A DNA stretch of 64,000 bases from Notamacropus eugenii. Taxonomy: Eukaryota; Chordata; Mammalia; Diprotodontia; Macropodidae. Where the stretch lies: assembly GCF_028372415.1 (NCBI RefSeq), contig NC_092877.1:213768116-213832115 (forward strand), given 5' to 3'. The position numbers and the translations under genes are program-made. The notes under the pieces were generated by a model. That model had not been told where the DNA came from. It was given only the letters and a program-made list of their open reading frames with translations, and searched no databases. How positions within the stretch are numbered: the stretch's first letter is position 1; every line of letters starts with the position of its first letter. Below are positions 9,884 through 19,782 of this stretch, one piece after another.

Positions 9884-9894
9884 GTATATATACA
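9846..9894. repeat. (CA)n microsatellite grown from a SINE tail
   Basis: About 16 CA units followed by TATATG units, contiguous with the GAACACA terminus of the MAR1/RTE module. Confidence 0.95.
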
Positions 9895-10289
9895 TTTTGT
9901 TGTTGTTGTTTAAAAAACTCAACAGACACCCTTCAGTGAGCATGGGATTTCAGTAATATATTGATTACAGTCGTAAATCCACATGCATTATAAACTTCTT
10001 TCTTGCTCTTCTCTCCATTTAGTAGCTTAGAGATGCACAACTCCATGGAGTTGGCTGCGCTTTCAAAGTCAAGACTAGGAGGAGGACCCCCTGATACACA
10101 GGAATTCACACTAAGATTATAATATCCCCCAAAATGAGCAACCTTAAGTCTGTAATCTCCCTTTTTCTACATATTCTATGGATGTCTACCTTTCATCTTT
10201 TAGGCCAATATTCATAGGAGGATCAGAAAGTATAAAGGATAAATTCCATGTAGGTCTTGACAATATCTTTCCTATAAGTTTGGTGGTAA

Positions 10290-10482
10290 ATTGGACAGAT
10301 GACTGGATTTTGAGTTAGGAAGACTGATACACTGTGTGTGTGACCCTGAGAAAGGCACCAGCCTTCCAAAGACACAGTTGCCCCATATATAAAATGGGAA
10401 TAAAAACAGTACTTTTCTTATAGGGTGGCTGTGCAAATCAAATCAGAGAGTATATGTAGAGCACTTTTGTAAGTCTAATCAC
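10290..10482 (+). mobile_element. CORE-SINE, diverged
   Basis: GTGTGTGACCCTGAGAAAGG, ATAAAATGGGAATAAAAACAG and GGGTGGCTGTGCAAATCAAATCAGAGAG are degraded SINE body and MIR-like 3' segments. Confidence 0.6.
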
Positions 10483-10487
10483 CCAGC

Positions 10488-10690
10488 TCTAGGGTGGGGG
10501 GAGAAGGGTTAGGGAAGGAAAAAAAGTCAAAAAAAGAAATTTATGTAATAATTTTATTGTATATTTGAAAAAATAACAAGTTGTGGATAGTAGATTTGCA
10601 GTTTCATGTGCAATCTTTTTTATTGTTATAGAAATGTTTGTTTTATTCCATAAATTAAAAATAACACTATAGAAATACCAGTTATTTATT
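10488..10690 (+). repeat. Unclassified retroelement 3' end (pair with 29130-29350)
   Basis: Begins GGGTGGGGGGAGAAGGG and contains AGAAATGTTTGTTTTATTCC followed by ATAAATTAAAAATAAC. The reverse complement of 29130-29350 carries the same order (a GGGGGAAGAG block, then GAAATGCTTGTTTTACTTC and ATAAATTAAAAATTAC). The G-rich block followed by an AT-rich tail looks like a LINE 3' end, but the family is not identified. Confidence 0.6.
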
Positions 10691-10749
10691 ATTATTACTG
10701 TCATTTTTGTGAGGAGCAGGAGTTGTAGTATCAACAGTAGTAGTGTCAT

Positions 10750-11258
10750 CTAGCTCTTTCATTCCACTTCTTTGGCCCATTATAACATCTCTTCTGAACT
10801 GCTTTATCACCTGATTGGTTACCCTTGCATTAAGGCTCTCCCCTCTTCAAATCATCCTCTATTCTGCTGTCAAATTACTATACTTCAAGCATAGGTTTGT
10901 TTATGTCTCTACCCTGGTCTGGAAGTTCCAATGGCTTCCTGTTATCTCCAGAATAAATACAAACTCCTCTGTTTGACATTTAAAGTCCTTCACATTATGG
11001 TCCCAGTCTACCTTTCCAGGCTCGTCATCCAACAATTCCCTTAATACACACACACACTTTCAGCCAAACTGACTTATTTGCTGTTGCATATATATAGAAC
11101 ATTCCATGTTCTATATTTTTGCACTGGTTGTCACCTGTGCCTAGAGTACTCCTCATCTCTGTCTCTTATCTCTAGCTTTCTTCAAGGTTTAGCTCAAATT
11201 CCTGGCACACGGTAGGTATTTAATAAATGTTTATATAATGAATGATTGAATATTCATT
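10750..11258 (+). mobile_element. L2 LINE 3' region
   Basis: Phrases typical of L2 in sense orientation occur in order: CCAATGGCTTCCTGTTATCTCC, AAACTCCTCTGTTTGACATTTAAAG, TCAAGGTTTAGCTCAAATTCC and GGCACACGGTAGGTATTTAATAAATG. Coding capacity is lost. Confidence 0.8.
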
Positions 11259-11369
11259 TCTTTTTTGGAATCAAGTTTTGTTCTCCAGATGAGAATATGG
11301 ATATGGTATAGCTTGCATGTGGTCACTAGACTAGGTAGGCATCAGAAGCTTAAGTCATGTCATTTACCA

Positions 11370-11545
11370 AGGAAATAAAATCCAGACTCATTAGCCAGAT
11401 GTACAAAAGCCTCTACAATCTGTGTCTACTCCATCAAGTCTTATTCCATGCGTACTCCACATTGCCTCCAAACTGGACAACTCACAATTCTCTTGACTTT
11501 TCTGATTTTGCTCATGTTGCTCATTAATCTATCAAGGGGCTGACA
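11370..11545 (+). mobile_element. L2 LINE fragment
   Basis: CAGACTCATTAGCCAGATG, AAAAGCCTCTACAATCTG and AACTGGACAACTCACAATTC resemble the L2 segment upstream of its 3' end, similar to the copy at 10.75 kb. Confidence 0.5.
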
Positions 11546-11774
11546 AGTTTTTGTAAGGTCAGTGAGCTAAGAATGGTTTTTACATTTTTAAATAATTTAT
11601 CTAGGATTTTATTTTTATTTTATGTTTTTTAAATAAAGTCTAATTTAAAAGGTTAACCACTATGCTTAACTCATAAGTCTTATAAAAACAGACTATGGCA
11701 GGATCAAACTTTTGGTGCTTCAGCCACTGTTTCATCTCCATCTATTGAAACGCATCATTGAAGGTACCAGTAGG

Positions 11775-11936
11775 AAACAGAGCTCTGAACTTGGAATCAG
11801 TAAGGCCTGGTTTTGGATGTCCCCTCAGATCTCTACTAGCTCTGTGACCTTTGGCAAGTCATTTCACTTCCCTATGTGTTAGTTACTTAATCTGTAAAAT
11901 GGGTCAGACTCAATGACCTCCAAGATCCCTAGTCAA
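11775..11936 (+). mobile_element. CORE-SINE
   Basis: CTTGGAATCAGTAAGGCCTGG, CTGTGACCTTTGGCAAGTCATTTCACTTCC, CTGTAAAATGGGTCAGACTC and AATGACCTCCAAGATCC run in the expected order. Confidence 0.8.
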
Positions 11937-11944
11937 TGAGTAGG

Positions 11945-12052
11945 ATGGGAAAGAAGGAAGGAAGGGAAGAAGGAAGGAAGGAAATAAAGAAAAAGGAAGA
12001 AAGAAAAAGAAAGAAAGGAAGAAAAAGGAGGGAAGGAAGGAAGGAAGGAGCA
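11945..12052. repeat. Purine (GGAA/GAAA)n tract
   Basis: An interrupted GGAAGGAAGAAAG repeat; all purine on the + strand for about 100 bp. Confidence 0.93.
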
Positions 12053-12139
12053 AGCTACATTGCCCAACAGGAACTGACCAGTTGAGTCCCCAGTGGGGCA
12101 GGTACAAACAGGTTGCTGTTTGTACTTTATTCTAGAAGA

Positions 12140-12370
12140 GGATCATAACATCAGAAAGGTGATGCCATGACTTGTAAGTGAATTGAATTTGGGTGAGGGA
12201 GGGCTATGCAAAATCACCAGCCTCCCTCTCAATCCTGGATCCATCTGGGTCCAATGGCAAGAAATAAATCAGGATGACTGGATATGGCTCTGGATGGCCT
12301 TTTTAAGCTAAGGGCTTTTTCAATTCTCAGTTTGACTGAGGCAACACCTGTTCAGTGATTAAGGCCACGT
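12140..12370 (-). mobile_element. RTE/MAR1 3' module, diverged
   Basis: Complement of the module at 9670: GATGCCATGACTTGTAAGTG, GGGTGAGGGAGGGCTATGC, ATCACCAGCCTCC and CAGGATGACTGGATATGGC. It then extends into AAGGGCTTTTTCAATTCTCAG, shared with 55655-55910. The extension suggests an RTE LINE end rather than a SINE. It may continue to about 12590. Confidence 0.75.
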
Positions 12371-12607
12371 AAGAAATGAGAAAAAAAAAACCTCTTTTAC
12401 CTAGTCAAAAAAAAAAAATCATTCTGGGAGGGGAAGACCCTCAGGGTTTCTGGCCAAATGAGGAACATTTGCTATTTATACTCTGAGCCATCAGGGCCCA
12501 AACAGTGCCCAAGTGAGGGCTGGACTGGGAACCATTGTTGGCCAATCAGTGACAGCCAGAGTGATTGGAATTTAAGGCATAGTCCTTAAGAAAGAAATTT
12601 AGCCTGT

Positions 12608-12631
12608 TATCCCCAAGATATCTTGGGGATA
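12608..12631. repeat. 24-bp perfect palindrome
   Basis: TATCCCCAAGAT followed by its exact reverse complement, with no spacer. No repeat family is recognised at this spot. Confidence 0.9.
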
Positions 12632-12744
12632 TCAGTGATCAAAATTTGTATTCCTTTGGGCAGAGCATCCTTAGGTACCCACTTAAAAGTGACTGATTAA
12701 CAAAGGTGCTAGCAATTTAAATTACTTTCTCTGTCTTTAAGGAT

Positions 12745-12996
12745 TGTTGTGGTTATTCAATCATTTTGTGACTCCATTTGGAGTTTTGTCAGTAAAGATA
12801 CTGGAGTGGTTTCCCCTTTCCTTCTCCAGCTTATTTTTTTTTTTTAATAGAAGAGGACACTAAGGGAAACAGGGTTAAAGGACTTTACCAGAGTCAGACA
12901 GCTTTTAAGTATCTGAGGCCAGATTTGAAGTCAGGAAGATGAGTCTTCCTGATTCAAGGCCCAGCACTCTATCCACTGCAACACCTGGGTGCCTTC
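12745..12996 (-). mobile_element. MAR1 SINE with RTE-type tail
   Basis: Reverse orientation: TTTTGTGACTCCATTTGGAG, ACTGGAGTGGTTTCCCCTTTCC, CTGAGGCCAGATTTGAAG and CTCTATCCACTGCAACACCTGGGTGCC. Head and tail are both present, with a T-run in the middle. Confidence 0.88.
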
Positions 12997-13022
12997 TTAA
13001 GGCTAGGTCAATATTAATTGTG

Positions 13023-13052
13023 TTTGGTAGCTTGTGTTTACAAGCTACCAAA
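13023..13052. repeat. Perfect hairpin (12-bp arms, 6-nt loop)
   Basis: TTTGGTAGCTTG and CAAGCTACCAAA flank the loop TGTTTA. Confidence 0.85.
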
Positions 13053-13234
13053 ACTATGTTGTCATAGGAAAATATTTAGACACTTGAGTCCCTGAATTCT
13101 GAATTGACATTAGTGACTGCAGTTTACAGCCTTGAGGTAACAGAGTATATGGTTCCTCTCCTGCTGTTGGGGATAACTACAAGTAGGTTACTGTCAGAAT
13201 GCCATTTTAGAGGAATGATGAAGTCCCAGGGCTA

Positions 13235-13545
13235 AACCTCTGATAGAGGAAGTTCAAAATAATGATCCAAAACAATTCTGAAGGACTTAGGATATCTAGC
13301 TTCAGAGAAAGAACTGATGGAGTCTGAACATAGATTAAAGCATACTTTAAAAAAAATTTTAAATTCTTTTTGGGGTGTGCATTGTCTTCTACAACATAGC
13401 TAATATGGACATTTTTTCATGGACTACACAATCATAGTCTATATCAAATTGCTTGCATTTTAAAAGGGGCAGAATGGAGAGAAAGAGAATTTGGAACTCA
13501 AAATTCTCTTAAAAAAAGAAATCTTCTTTTAAAAAAAATACCATC
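13235..13545 (+). mobile_element. Old L1 3' UTR fragment
   Basis: CTTCAGAGAAAGAACTGATGG, CAACATAGCTAATATGGACA, CTATATCAAATTGCTTGC and TTTGGAACTCAAAATTCTC align in order with the 3' UTRs of the better L1 copies. Confidence 0.75.
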
Positions 13546-14029
13546 TCAGTCAAATCAGTGAATCATAACAGAAGGGACAAAAATGAGAGGGTGAGAGAGG
13601 AAATACCAAAGTTTAATACATATATTGGTTATAGGGGAGGAGGAAGTTTGGGCAAAATGTGTGTTGGGGTTTTCCTTGAATCCTTTTCCATCTCAAAATA
13701 ACAGAAATGTGATATACTGAGGCTTGGGAATGAGATGAGTTATTGCTAAATGAACCAATTAGGAGACCTTTGCAAGTACTAAGAGGAAGTAAAGAAGTTT
13801 TTCATCAAGGTGGTGGTGAATTGTGGGATTTGAAGAAAGGAGAAAAACCTGGAAACCCTCTCAAAAGATAGGAGTTTTTACCTTTTGGGGGAGGAGTGAA
13901 GGGAGGGGCTAAGCAGAGGAAGAGACACAAAGTGACCCCTATCACCCAGTGCTAACATCTTTTGCTGTGAAAGCTCAAGAGGAAGACTCTCCTGAGAGGA
14001 CTACTTGAGAAGGGAGGAATCAAAGGCCT
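13546..14029. other. Sequence upstream of the TRIM retrocopy
   Basis: No repeat family recognised. Part of this may be the copied 5' UTR of the TRIM parent transcript, but no boundary or target duplication can be placed by eye. Confidence 0.4.
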
Positions 14030-14032
14030 AGG

Positions 14033-15425
14033 ATCTCAAATACAAGAGACTTAATTGAAAACCTCAAGGCAGATCTCACTTGCTCTGTCTGCTGCTTCAC
14101 TGACCCAGTGACTGTCCAATACGGCCATAGCTTTTGCATAGTGTCTTCTCCAGTGCAGGGAGGCAGCCTGTGAAACCTTAACCCGCCCAAAGTGCAGAGG
14201 AGTCATCAGATAGAGTGACTTAGTGCCCATCAAGAACCTGCAGAATCTGTCTATCACAGGCAAAATGCTGAGACCTCATTTGCTGCAGTGTATGGCTACC
14301 TGTGGTCACTTTGGGGGAAAGGAGAAGTTCTTCTGTGAGGAAGACAAGAGAGTCCTCTGTGATTCCTGTTTATTAGCCCCAGAGCACAAGGATCATCAAG
14401 TCCTTCCCTTGAAAGCAGCTGCTAACAAGTGCAAGGACAAGCTCCAGGACACACTGATTGCCTTACAGAAAAAAGAAAAGGAATTGAAGATGGAGTTGTA
14501 CAAAGTGGAAAGGGAAGAGTTTTTCTATAAAGAGTATAGCTACACTTGGAAACAGTCCATTATTTCTAAATTTAGGAAAATGCACGAGTTCTTACAGGAT
14601 GAAAAAAATAAAAATTTTCAAAGACTGGACCAGGAATGTAGAGAAAACATGGTCAAATTGGAGGAGAACAAGGCCAAGCTTTCCCGACAAATCCAGAAGC
14701 TGAAATGTATGCTTGTAGAAACAGACGAGAATATGGACAAAGTGCCCTTGGAAATGCTGAGGGATATGAAAGGCACTGTGGAAAGGAATAAGCAGCTGCT
14801 GCTTCAAGAACCAGAGCTGGTTTCTTTTCAGTTGACCACCTGCCACATCACAGGCTTGAGAGAAATGCTCATGCGTTTCCAGAGGGACATAACTCTTGAT
14901 CCTGAATCAGCCAATGCTCATCTCATCCTGTCTGAAGACTTGAAGAGGGTCCAGTATGTGAGTATCCCTCAGGACCTGCCTGATAACCAAGAGAGATTTG
15001 ACTATGTTCTTGCTGTTTTGGGGGCCCAGACCTTCACCTCAGGCAAACACTATTGGGAAGTGGAGATAGGAGATAAAACAGAGTGGGAATTGGGCATCTG
15101 CAAAGATTCAGTCAGCAGAAAGGGGAGACTCCCCTCTTCAGCTGAGGATGTAAGGACTCTAACAGGCTGCACATCTGGAAATTGTTTCTTCCTTTTGAAT
15201 TCACAAAAAGTCTTTGAATTCCTCACACCTATACAAAAAGTGGGCATTTTTCTGGATTATGAAAAGGGACATATAACTTTTTATGATGTCACAAAGAGTC
15301 TCCCTATCCACAGATTCTTACACATAGAGTTTGAAGGGCCTCTTCGCCCTTACTTTTCTCTTTTCCTTCCTAATGAAGAAAGTACCCCTGGATCACTCAT
15401 TATCTGCCCCAGGAGTAGTCAGTAG
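14033..15425 (+). pseudogene. TRIM-family (RING/B-box/coiled-coil/PRY-SPRY) intronless copy with broken RING
   Basis: TRIM proteins of this class are E3 ubiquitin ligases whose RING recruits E2 and whose PRY-SPRY binds the target. A RING remnant at about 14051-14200 reads LIENLKADLTCSVC, FTDPVTV, GHSFC and, after a frame change, CLLQC and PKCRGVIR. Its lesions are two residues missing after the second Cys, Tyr for the third zinc Cys, a net 2-base deletion at 14138-14141 (ATAG where six bases are expected between Cys codons) and an in-frame TAG at 14211-14213. ATC at 14033-14035 sits where an initiator ATG might be expected. The downstream B-box, coiled coil and PRY-SPRY are in one exon. That, together with polyadenylation signals at 15521 and 15555 and A-rich patches at 15582-15620, indicates retrotransposition. 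Which TRIM is the parent is not resolved (TRIM39/TRIM7/TRIM10-like class). Confidence 0.88.
14265..15425 (+). CDS. Open B-box/coiled-coil/PRY-SPRY frame of the TRIM copy (possible RING-less protein)
   Basis: The frame is open from the codon after the TAG at 14211. The first ATG is at 14265 (A at -3, C at +4), giving 387 codons. Numbering from GTG 14223 as codon 1, the B-box spans about 27-58. Its ligands include C38, D41, C46, C49, H55 and H58; its first pair is C27-x-H29 instead of the usual C-x2-H. The coiled coil covers about 62-200. PRY starts at LDPESANAHLILSED (225-239), and SPRY carries YWEVE (277-281), LGIC (290-293), VGIFLDYEKG (340-349) and PYFS (376-379). The protein ends in IICPRSSQ. 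Length matches a normal TRIM minus its RING. It could be an expressed RING-less regulator or simply a young pseudogene; no evidence of transcription is visible here. Confidence 0.6.
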   Translation: MLRPHLLQCMATCGHFGGKEKFFCEEDKRVLCDSCLLAPEHKDHQVLPLKAAANKCKDKLQDTLIALQKKEKELKMELYKVEREEFFYKEYSYTWKQSIISKFRKMHEFLQDEKNKNFQRLDQECRENMVKLEENKAKLSRQIQKLKCMLVETDENMDKVPLEMLRDMKGTVERNKQLLLQEPELVSFQLTTCHITGLREMLMRFQRDITLDPESANAHLILSEDLKRVQYVSIPQDLPDNQERFDYVLAVLGAQTFTSGKHYWEVEIGDKTEWELGICKDSVSRKGRLPSSAEDVRTLTGCTSGNCFFLLNSQKVFEFLTPIQKVGIFLDYEKGHITFYDVTKSLPIHRFLHIEFEGPLRPYFSLFLPNEESTPGSLIICPRSSQ

Positions 15426-15520
15426 AAGGCTGTCAATAATACTAATCACAAAGGGTATCTCTTTATGACACATGATTGAATATAATACTATGACTTTTTA
15501 TTTATTTGAACTCATATTGA

Positions 15521-15620
15521 AATAAAGTGATGTTTGATTATCAAAACCAATGAGAATAAAGTCTATATTTTTTATACTTGCTACAAAAAAGAAAAAGTGT
15601 GGACTCAAAAAAAAAATACT
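15521..15620 (+). promoter_or_regulatory. Polyadenylation signals and A-rich remnant of TRIM retrocopy
   Basis: AATAAA at 15521-15526 and again at 15555-15560. A-rich patches follow at 15582-15597 and 15608-15617, consistent with a decayed poly(A) tail. Confidence 0.6.
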
Positions 15621-15829
15621 GCTTAACTGCAAGTATCTAAATTGAGATCAGCTGGAAGGGGGGGCAGAAATGGAACAGGAGATAACTGAGGGAAGAAAAA
15701 AGGTTAGGGTAAACTTCAGTATGGATAACTGAAAATAAACACCTAAAAAGTGAATAAATGAATCTACAATTAAATGAGTGAATGAAAGAGTGATGCCATG
15801 GGATTGGGTCCTACATAGGTGGGTATGGA

Positions 15830-15831
<2 letters not shown>

Positions 15832-15897
<66 letters not shown>

Positions 15898-15912
15898 GTG
15901 TGTGTGTGTGTG
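15832..15912. repeat. (GT)n microsatellite
   Basis: About 40 GT units, interrupted once by a CC near 15896 and again near the end. Confidence 0.97.
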
Positions 15913-16489
15913 TCCGAGTCTGAAGAAAACCATGCCATATCACTTTCGTTACTCTTTCTGAATTTGTTGGGCTATCAAGGGATGTGGGTGTTAAATTAGT
16001 TTCTGGTTTCCTTTTGGAAAGTCATCAACAATACTCAAGAATGTCTCTCCAGGGAGCTTTACATACACTGACTATAAAAGACTTTTCTTCCAAGCTGGTG
16101 GGAGCTAGGTCTTAATTGCCTTAAGGTATAAAGAGCACATTCCCTCTTTTCTTTCTTAACAACTGACAATAAAGCAGCCCAAACAGATCTGGTAGGCCAG
16201 GCTCAAGTCTGAGATCATGGTGGAGGGGGCAGTGAATGAAGGGGAAAAATCTTCATATTTCTACTTCTTGTGGTAATAGGTTTGAGTGATGATTCAGAAG
16301 GCTACGAATGCCTTTCAGAGAACTGTCAGTGGTAGATAGGGAATGCAGAATGCATTAATATGCAGAATGTTGTCAGTAGACAAATGCCCTCTTTTCCCTT
16401 TAAGGGGCAAATAATTAAGATTCCTCCCCTCCTCCCTCAACCCCCTTACCAAACCAAGAAGCTGAAAATCTAATACATATATGTACACT
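15913..16489. other. Intergenic, no gene recognised
   Basis: A TATAAAG at about 16127 followed by CAATAAAG at about 16169 superficially resembles an LTR promoter plus polyadenylation signal, but no LTR ends were found. Confidence 0.45.
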
Positions 16490-16685
16490 GTAAAGCATGG
16501 TTTCTTAACATTTTGGTGCCCTTTGGCATTCAGCTGAAGTCTATAAACCCTTTCTCAGAATAATATTTTTAAGTGCATGAAATAAAAAAGCAAAGAAAAT
16601 ACAAATAAACCCAATTATATAAAAATGCAATTAAGAATTAAAGAAAATCATTGGCCTCGAGTTGAAAACCCTTGTTTCAAAGGGA
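16490..16685 (+). mobile_element. hAT-like MITE
   Basis: Starts GCATGGTTTCTTAACATTTTGG, has AGAATAATATTTTTAAGTGCATG and ends GAGTTGAAAACCCTTG. The ends are weak inverted repeats of a GGTTCTTAACCTTTT-type hAT terminus. A different family from the copies at 6072, 21768 and 45832. Confidence 0.55.
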
Positions 16686-18409
16686 AATCATTGTTCTGTT
16701 GCTAGAGCTCTGTAATTTGCGTGATAATTCGCTTGTTTTAAATCTTAAAGAAATCCTTTATCCAGGTCAGTGAAACAGGTTGAGAGGGGCACGATTTTGT
16801 CCTCAGCTTTCTAAGGTCCTTTTCCCTGCTTCATTAACAATTTGAGTTTTGCCTGCCTTTTTCCTCCCTATCTTTCCCTTCCCTCCCTAAGGAAGGAATT
16901 ATTTCTGAAATGTAAGTGGTGCAGCCTTTTCCAGAAAGTGTGAATAAAAACTGTAATATTGCTTTGGACGCTGATCGTCCAGGGCTATATTTAAATTTGC
17001 CAGTTGGACCTGTTTGGTGATACCAGAGCTGTAGAGCAAAGATGCAAAGATGGGACTTCATCACTGAAAAACTATGTAAGAAAAAGGAAGGAACACTATA
17101 CTTTGGATCGATTTCCAGCCATCAGGAGCCTTTCCTACTCCCATTCATTTTTTTTCCTCCAAAATGTACTTTTATTCCTTCACTAAAGGGGTAATTTCTC
17201 AACTTCCCTTTAATTTTACCCCGGGGTTTTGTATTTGTTTGTTTTTCGGGGCTTCTCTGGTGAATGAATCCTGCTCTGAAAAATCTGGGATACTATATTT
17301 CATTCAAATTTGTGTGAAATCATTCCTGCTATGATAGGATTGAGCTCCCTATGCACTTTTTTTTGGTCATTTCATTTTCCTCTTGGGTTTCTGATTTGAA
17401 ACTCTGTGTCTGAGCATGTGTGCGCATATGATTGTACGTATGCCCGTGTGTTGCCTTTTTGAATGTCTGAGTATGTTTGTGCATACTGAAAAATCTTTCT
17501 TAAAGAGATTACTTTAAGAGGCTTTAATTGATATGTTTTCTTTTTCTGGGAACTATTGTTGTTTTAAGTATTCTAAGATATACTTCAAATAAATTTTGCT
17601 TTTCAGAAATACATTAATATTAGTGTTCTAAATAGTCTGCAAAGTTTCTAAGCCATATTTGAATGTCTAGGAAGCACATGCTGGTGGGGCTTGCTGCTTA
17701 CAGGCTAAAATCTCCCTTTGAAACAAAGGACAGGTCTGTTTGCACCTCCAACAGAGTTTAGGAATTCAGTTGTTCCATTAACCCATTGCAGCCAGCTACA
17801 GATAATGACTTCCTGGTATCAGTCAATTAGGAAACTGTCAAGAGTGTTGCCTAAGGAAGACAGACAGTCTATGGCCTGGAGTCTTCCTTTGTACTTTCCT
17901 AACCCCTTCTATGTGAGCTCAAAGCACTTTCCATTCTCCAATCTGTGAACTGATTAATCACTGTAACTATTTCAAGGAGTGGGGAGGGGGTTCATTATCT
18001 CCTTTTTCCAGATAAAAAAGATTTAAAAGATTTGGCCCTGGTCACTGGGAAATTAGCTGCAGACCCAGAAAAGAATCCCCCCTCCTCTCCACTCCACAAA
18101 CCCACCCCTGTTATCTTATTCCCTGTACAATATTACTTCCTACTCATTTGTGTGAAATTAACAAATGTAATAGGACATTATTCAACTGTAATGAACTACT
18201 TACAGTCCAAGGGATGTAACCTATAGCTAACAGGACATTTAAAAATGAAAAAGTAACATAAATGTGTACATTTGCATACTGGGGATGTTGACTGGAGACA
18301 AATTAATCTATCCACATTAAAGCAATTTGTACCTCTTGGACGAATCATTTAATATGTTCTTGTTATAAAACCATGGAAATAATTCTTTGCCCCCCTTTTT
18401 TAGATTCCT
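16686..18409. other. Repeat-poor intergenic stretch
   Basis: No mobile element, gene or RNA recognised in about 1.7 kb; open frames here are short and unrelated to known proteins. Worth a cross-species conservation check because so little of it looks repeat-derived. Confidence 0.45.
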
Positions 18410-18600
18410 GTAAAGGTCATAAGAGCATAAGTTTTAAAGTTGGAATAGATCCCTAAAGGTCCTTTTAACCTAATCTCTTCTTTTCTCAGAGAAAATAGAA
18501 GGCAAGTAACTTGCCCAGTTACAAAAGAGATGCAGCAGACACTATTAGAATAAGAACCCAGGTGACCTATCTCCAAATGTCTCATTTCTGTCATTTTGTT
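18410..18600 (-). mobile_element. CORE-SINE, diverged
   Basis: TAAAGTTGGAATAGATCCC, AGGCAAGTAACTTGCCCAG and AGAACCCAGGTGACCTATC follow the reverse-strand SINE order. Confidence 0.7.
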
Positions 18601-18671
18601 GCAGTGATGTTATAACACCCTAGCTTGCTTTTTGTGATGTCATAATGTACTGAGTAATATTATTTAAGTGA

Positions 18672-18900
18672 AGGGCAGCTCAGTGGCGCAGTGAATAGAC
18701 TGCTGGGCCTAGAGTCAATGAGACCGGAGTGCCCCGGAAAAGTCACTTACTCTGTTTGCCTCAGTTTCTTCAACTATAAAATGAGCTGGAAAGGGAAATG
18801 GCAAACCACTCTAAGAGCTTTGCCAAGAAAGCCCCCAATGGGGTCACCTACAGTCAACAAAACTGAAAGGAATGAACAGCAGTGGCGTTAGCAAGGTTAT
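18672..18900 (+). mobile_element. MAR1 SINE with RTE-type tail
   Basis: GGGCAGCTCAGTGGCGCAGTG head, then ATGAGCTGGAAAGGGAAATGG, GCCAAGAAAGCCCCCAATGG and CAAAACTGAAAGGAATGAAC. The tail resembles RTE/BovB-type 3' ends (GTCACAAAGAGTCAGACA...). Middle part deleted. Confidence 0.88.
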
Positions 18901-19022
18901 TTACGTGATGTGTGTGTGTGAATCTTCCAGGTACCAAGATAGCGGAAAGTCTTAAAAGTATTTCATTCAGAGTAAAAGTATGCTTTTTCCATTTTTGGAC
19001 ATGACCCTAAAAAGAGTACGTC

Positions 19023-19044
19023 ATTTTTTTTTTTTTTTTTTTTT
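19023..19044. repeat. Poly(T) run
   Basis: About 22 T residues; may be the complement of a retroelement A-tail, but no element adjoining it is recognised. Confidence 0.9.
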
Positions 19045-19405
19045 GTCAATTGAATTTTACTTTCACTTCAATTAGCCATATCAGTTTAGAGCTGCTTATC
19101 TTAATTTCTAACCTTTAATTGCCATTGAATCTTAATGGCATACTCTAACTTTGCCCATTCCAGGCCACCCAGTGAAGTAGTAAACAAGCCCTTAAGTGGA
19201 TTAGGGGTGGGGGCAGGGGGGAAGAGGAAGTTCATTCTAAAGAGACCTAAGGGCAAAGAGACCTTTGGTGAATAAGAATCCTTTGGCAATGCAAAAGCAT
19301 TCTTTGAATTCCAGGATTCAACCTCCAGGACACTTTCTTTACTTCCTCTTTTCTAGACTGCAGGGATGGCATCCACTTCAGTTGTAGAGATGAAGCTGAT
19401 TGTGG
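19045..19405. other. Intergenic, no gene recognised
   Basis: No family resemblance in open frames or repeats. Confidence 0.5.
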
Positions 19406-19590
19406 TTTAGCATCTGGATCTCCGAGGGACTTCAGCGGCTATTGAGTACAATCCCTTTGGTTTATAGACTAGGAAAATGGAGTTTAAGGAAGTTAAAGGA
19501 CTCCAGAGGTAGTATCAGAGATGAGAATTGAACTTAGTTCCTCAGACTCTGTTTCTGCTCTTTTTACTGTACCACACTACCCTGCTCCCT
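19406..19590 (-). mobile_element. CORE-SINE
   Basis: GGACTTCAGCGGCTATTGAGTACAATCC, TAGACTAGGAAAATGGAG, AATTGAACTTAG and CTTTTTACTGTACCACAC match the reverse-strand SINE pattern. Confidence 0.7.
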
Positions 19591-19636
19591 TCCTATAAAT
19601 CACAAGTCCTCCTCAGAAGCTGTTAACCACATACTT

Positions 19637-19738
19637 AGTCAGCCCTCCCGCACTCAGAACAAAGTCAGGTGCAAGTCATGTCATCATTTCTCTGATGGCA
19701 TGGTCTTCTTCGGCAACGTAAGATGAACATACATACAC
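19637..19738 (+). mobile_element. MAR1/RTE 3' module, truncated
   Basis: GTCAGCCCTCCCGCACTCAG, CATGTCATCATTTCTCTGATGG and GGTCTTCTTCGGCAACG, ending GATGAACATACATACAC. It faces the reverse-orientation copy that begins about 45 bp further on. Confidence 0.88.
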
Positions 19739-19782
19739 TAGAATTGATAGCACGCTATAATACACCAGTAGTGTGTTATAGT

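Noticed and set aside
14051..14263. 70-codon minus-strand open frame over the TRIM RING remnant
   Set aside because: The + strand carries the clear RING homology; this is its shadow.
16120..16180. TATAAAG followed by CAATAAAG as a second LTR
   Set aside because: No TG...CA ends, no target duplication and no second copy in the window.
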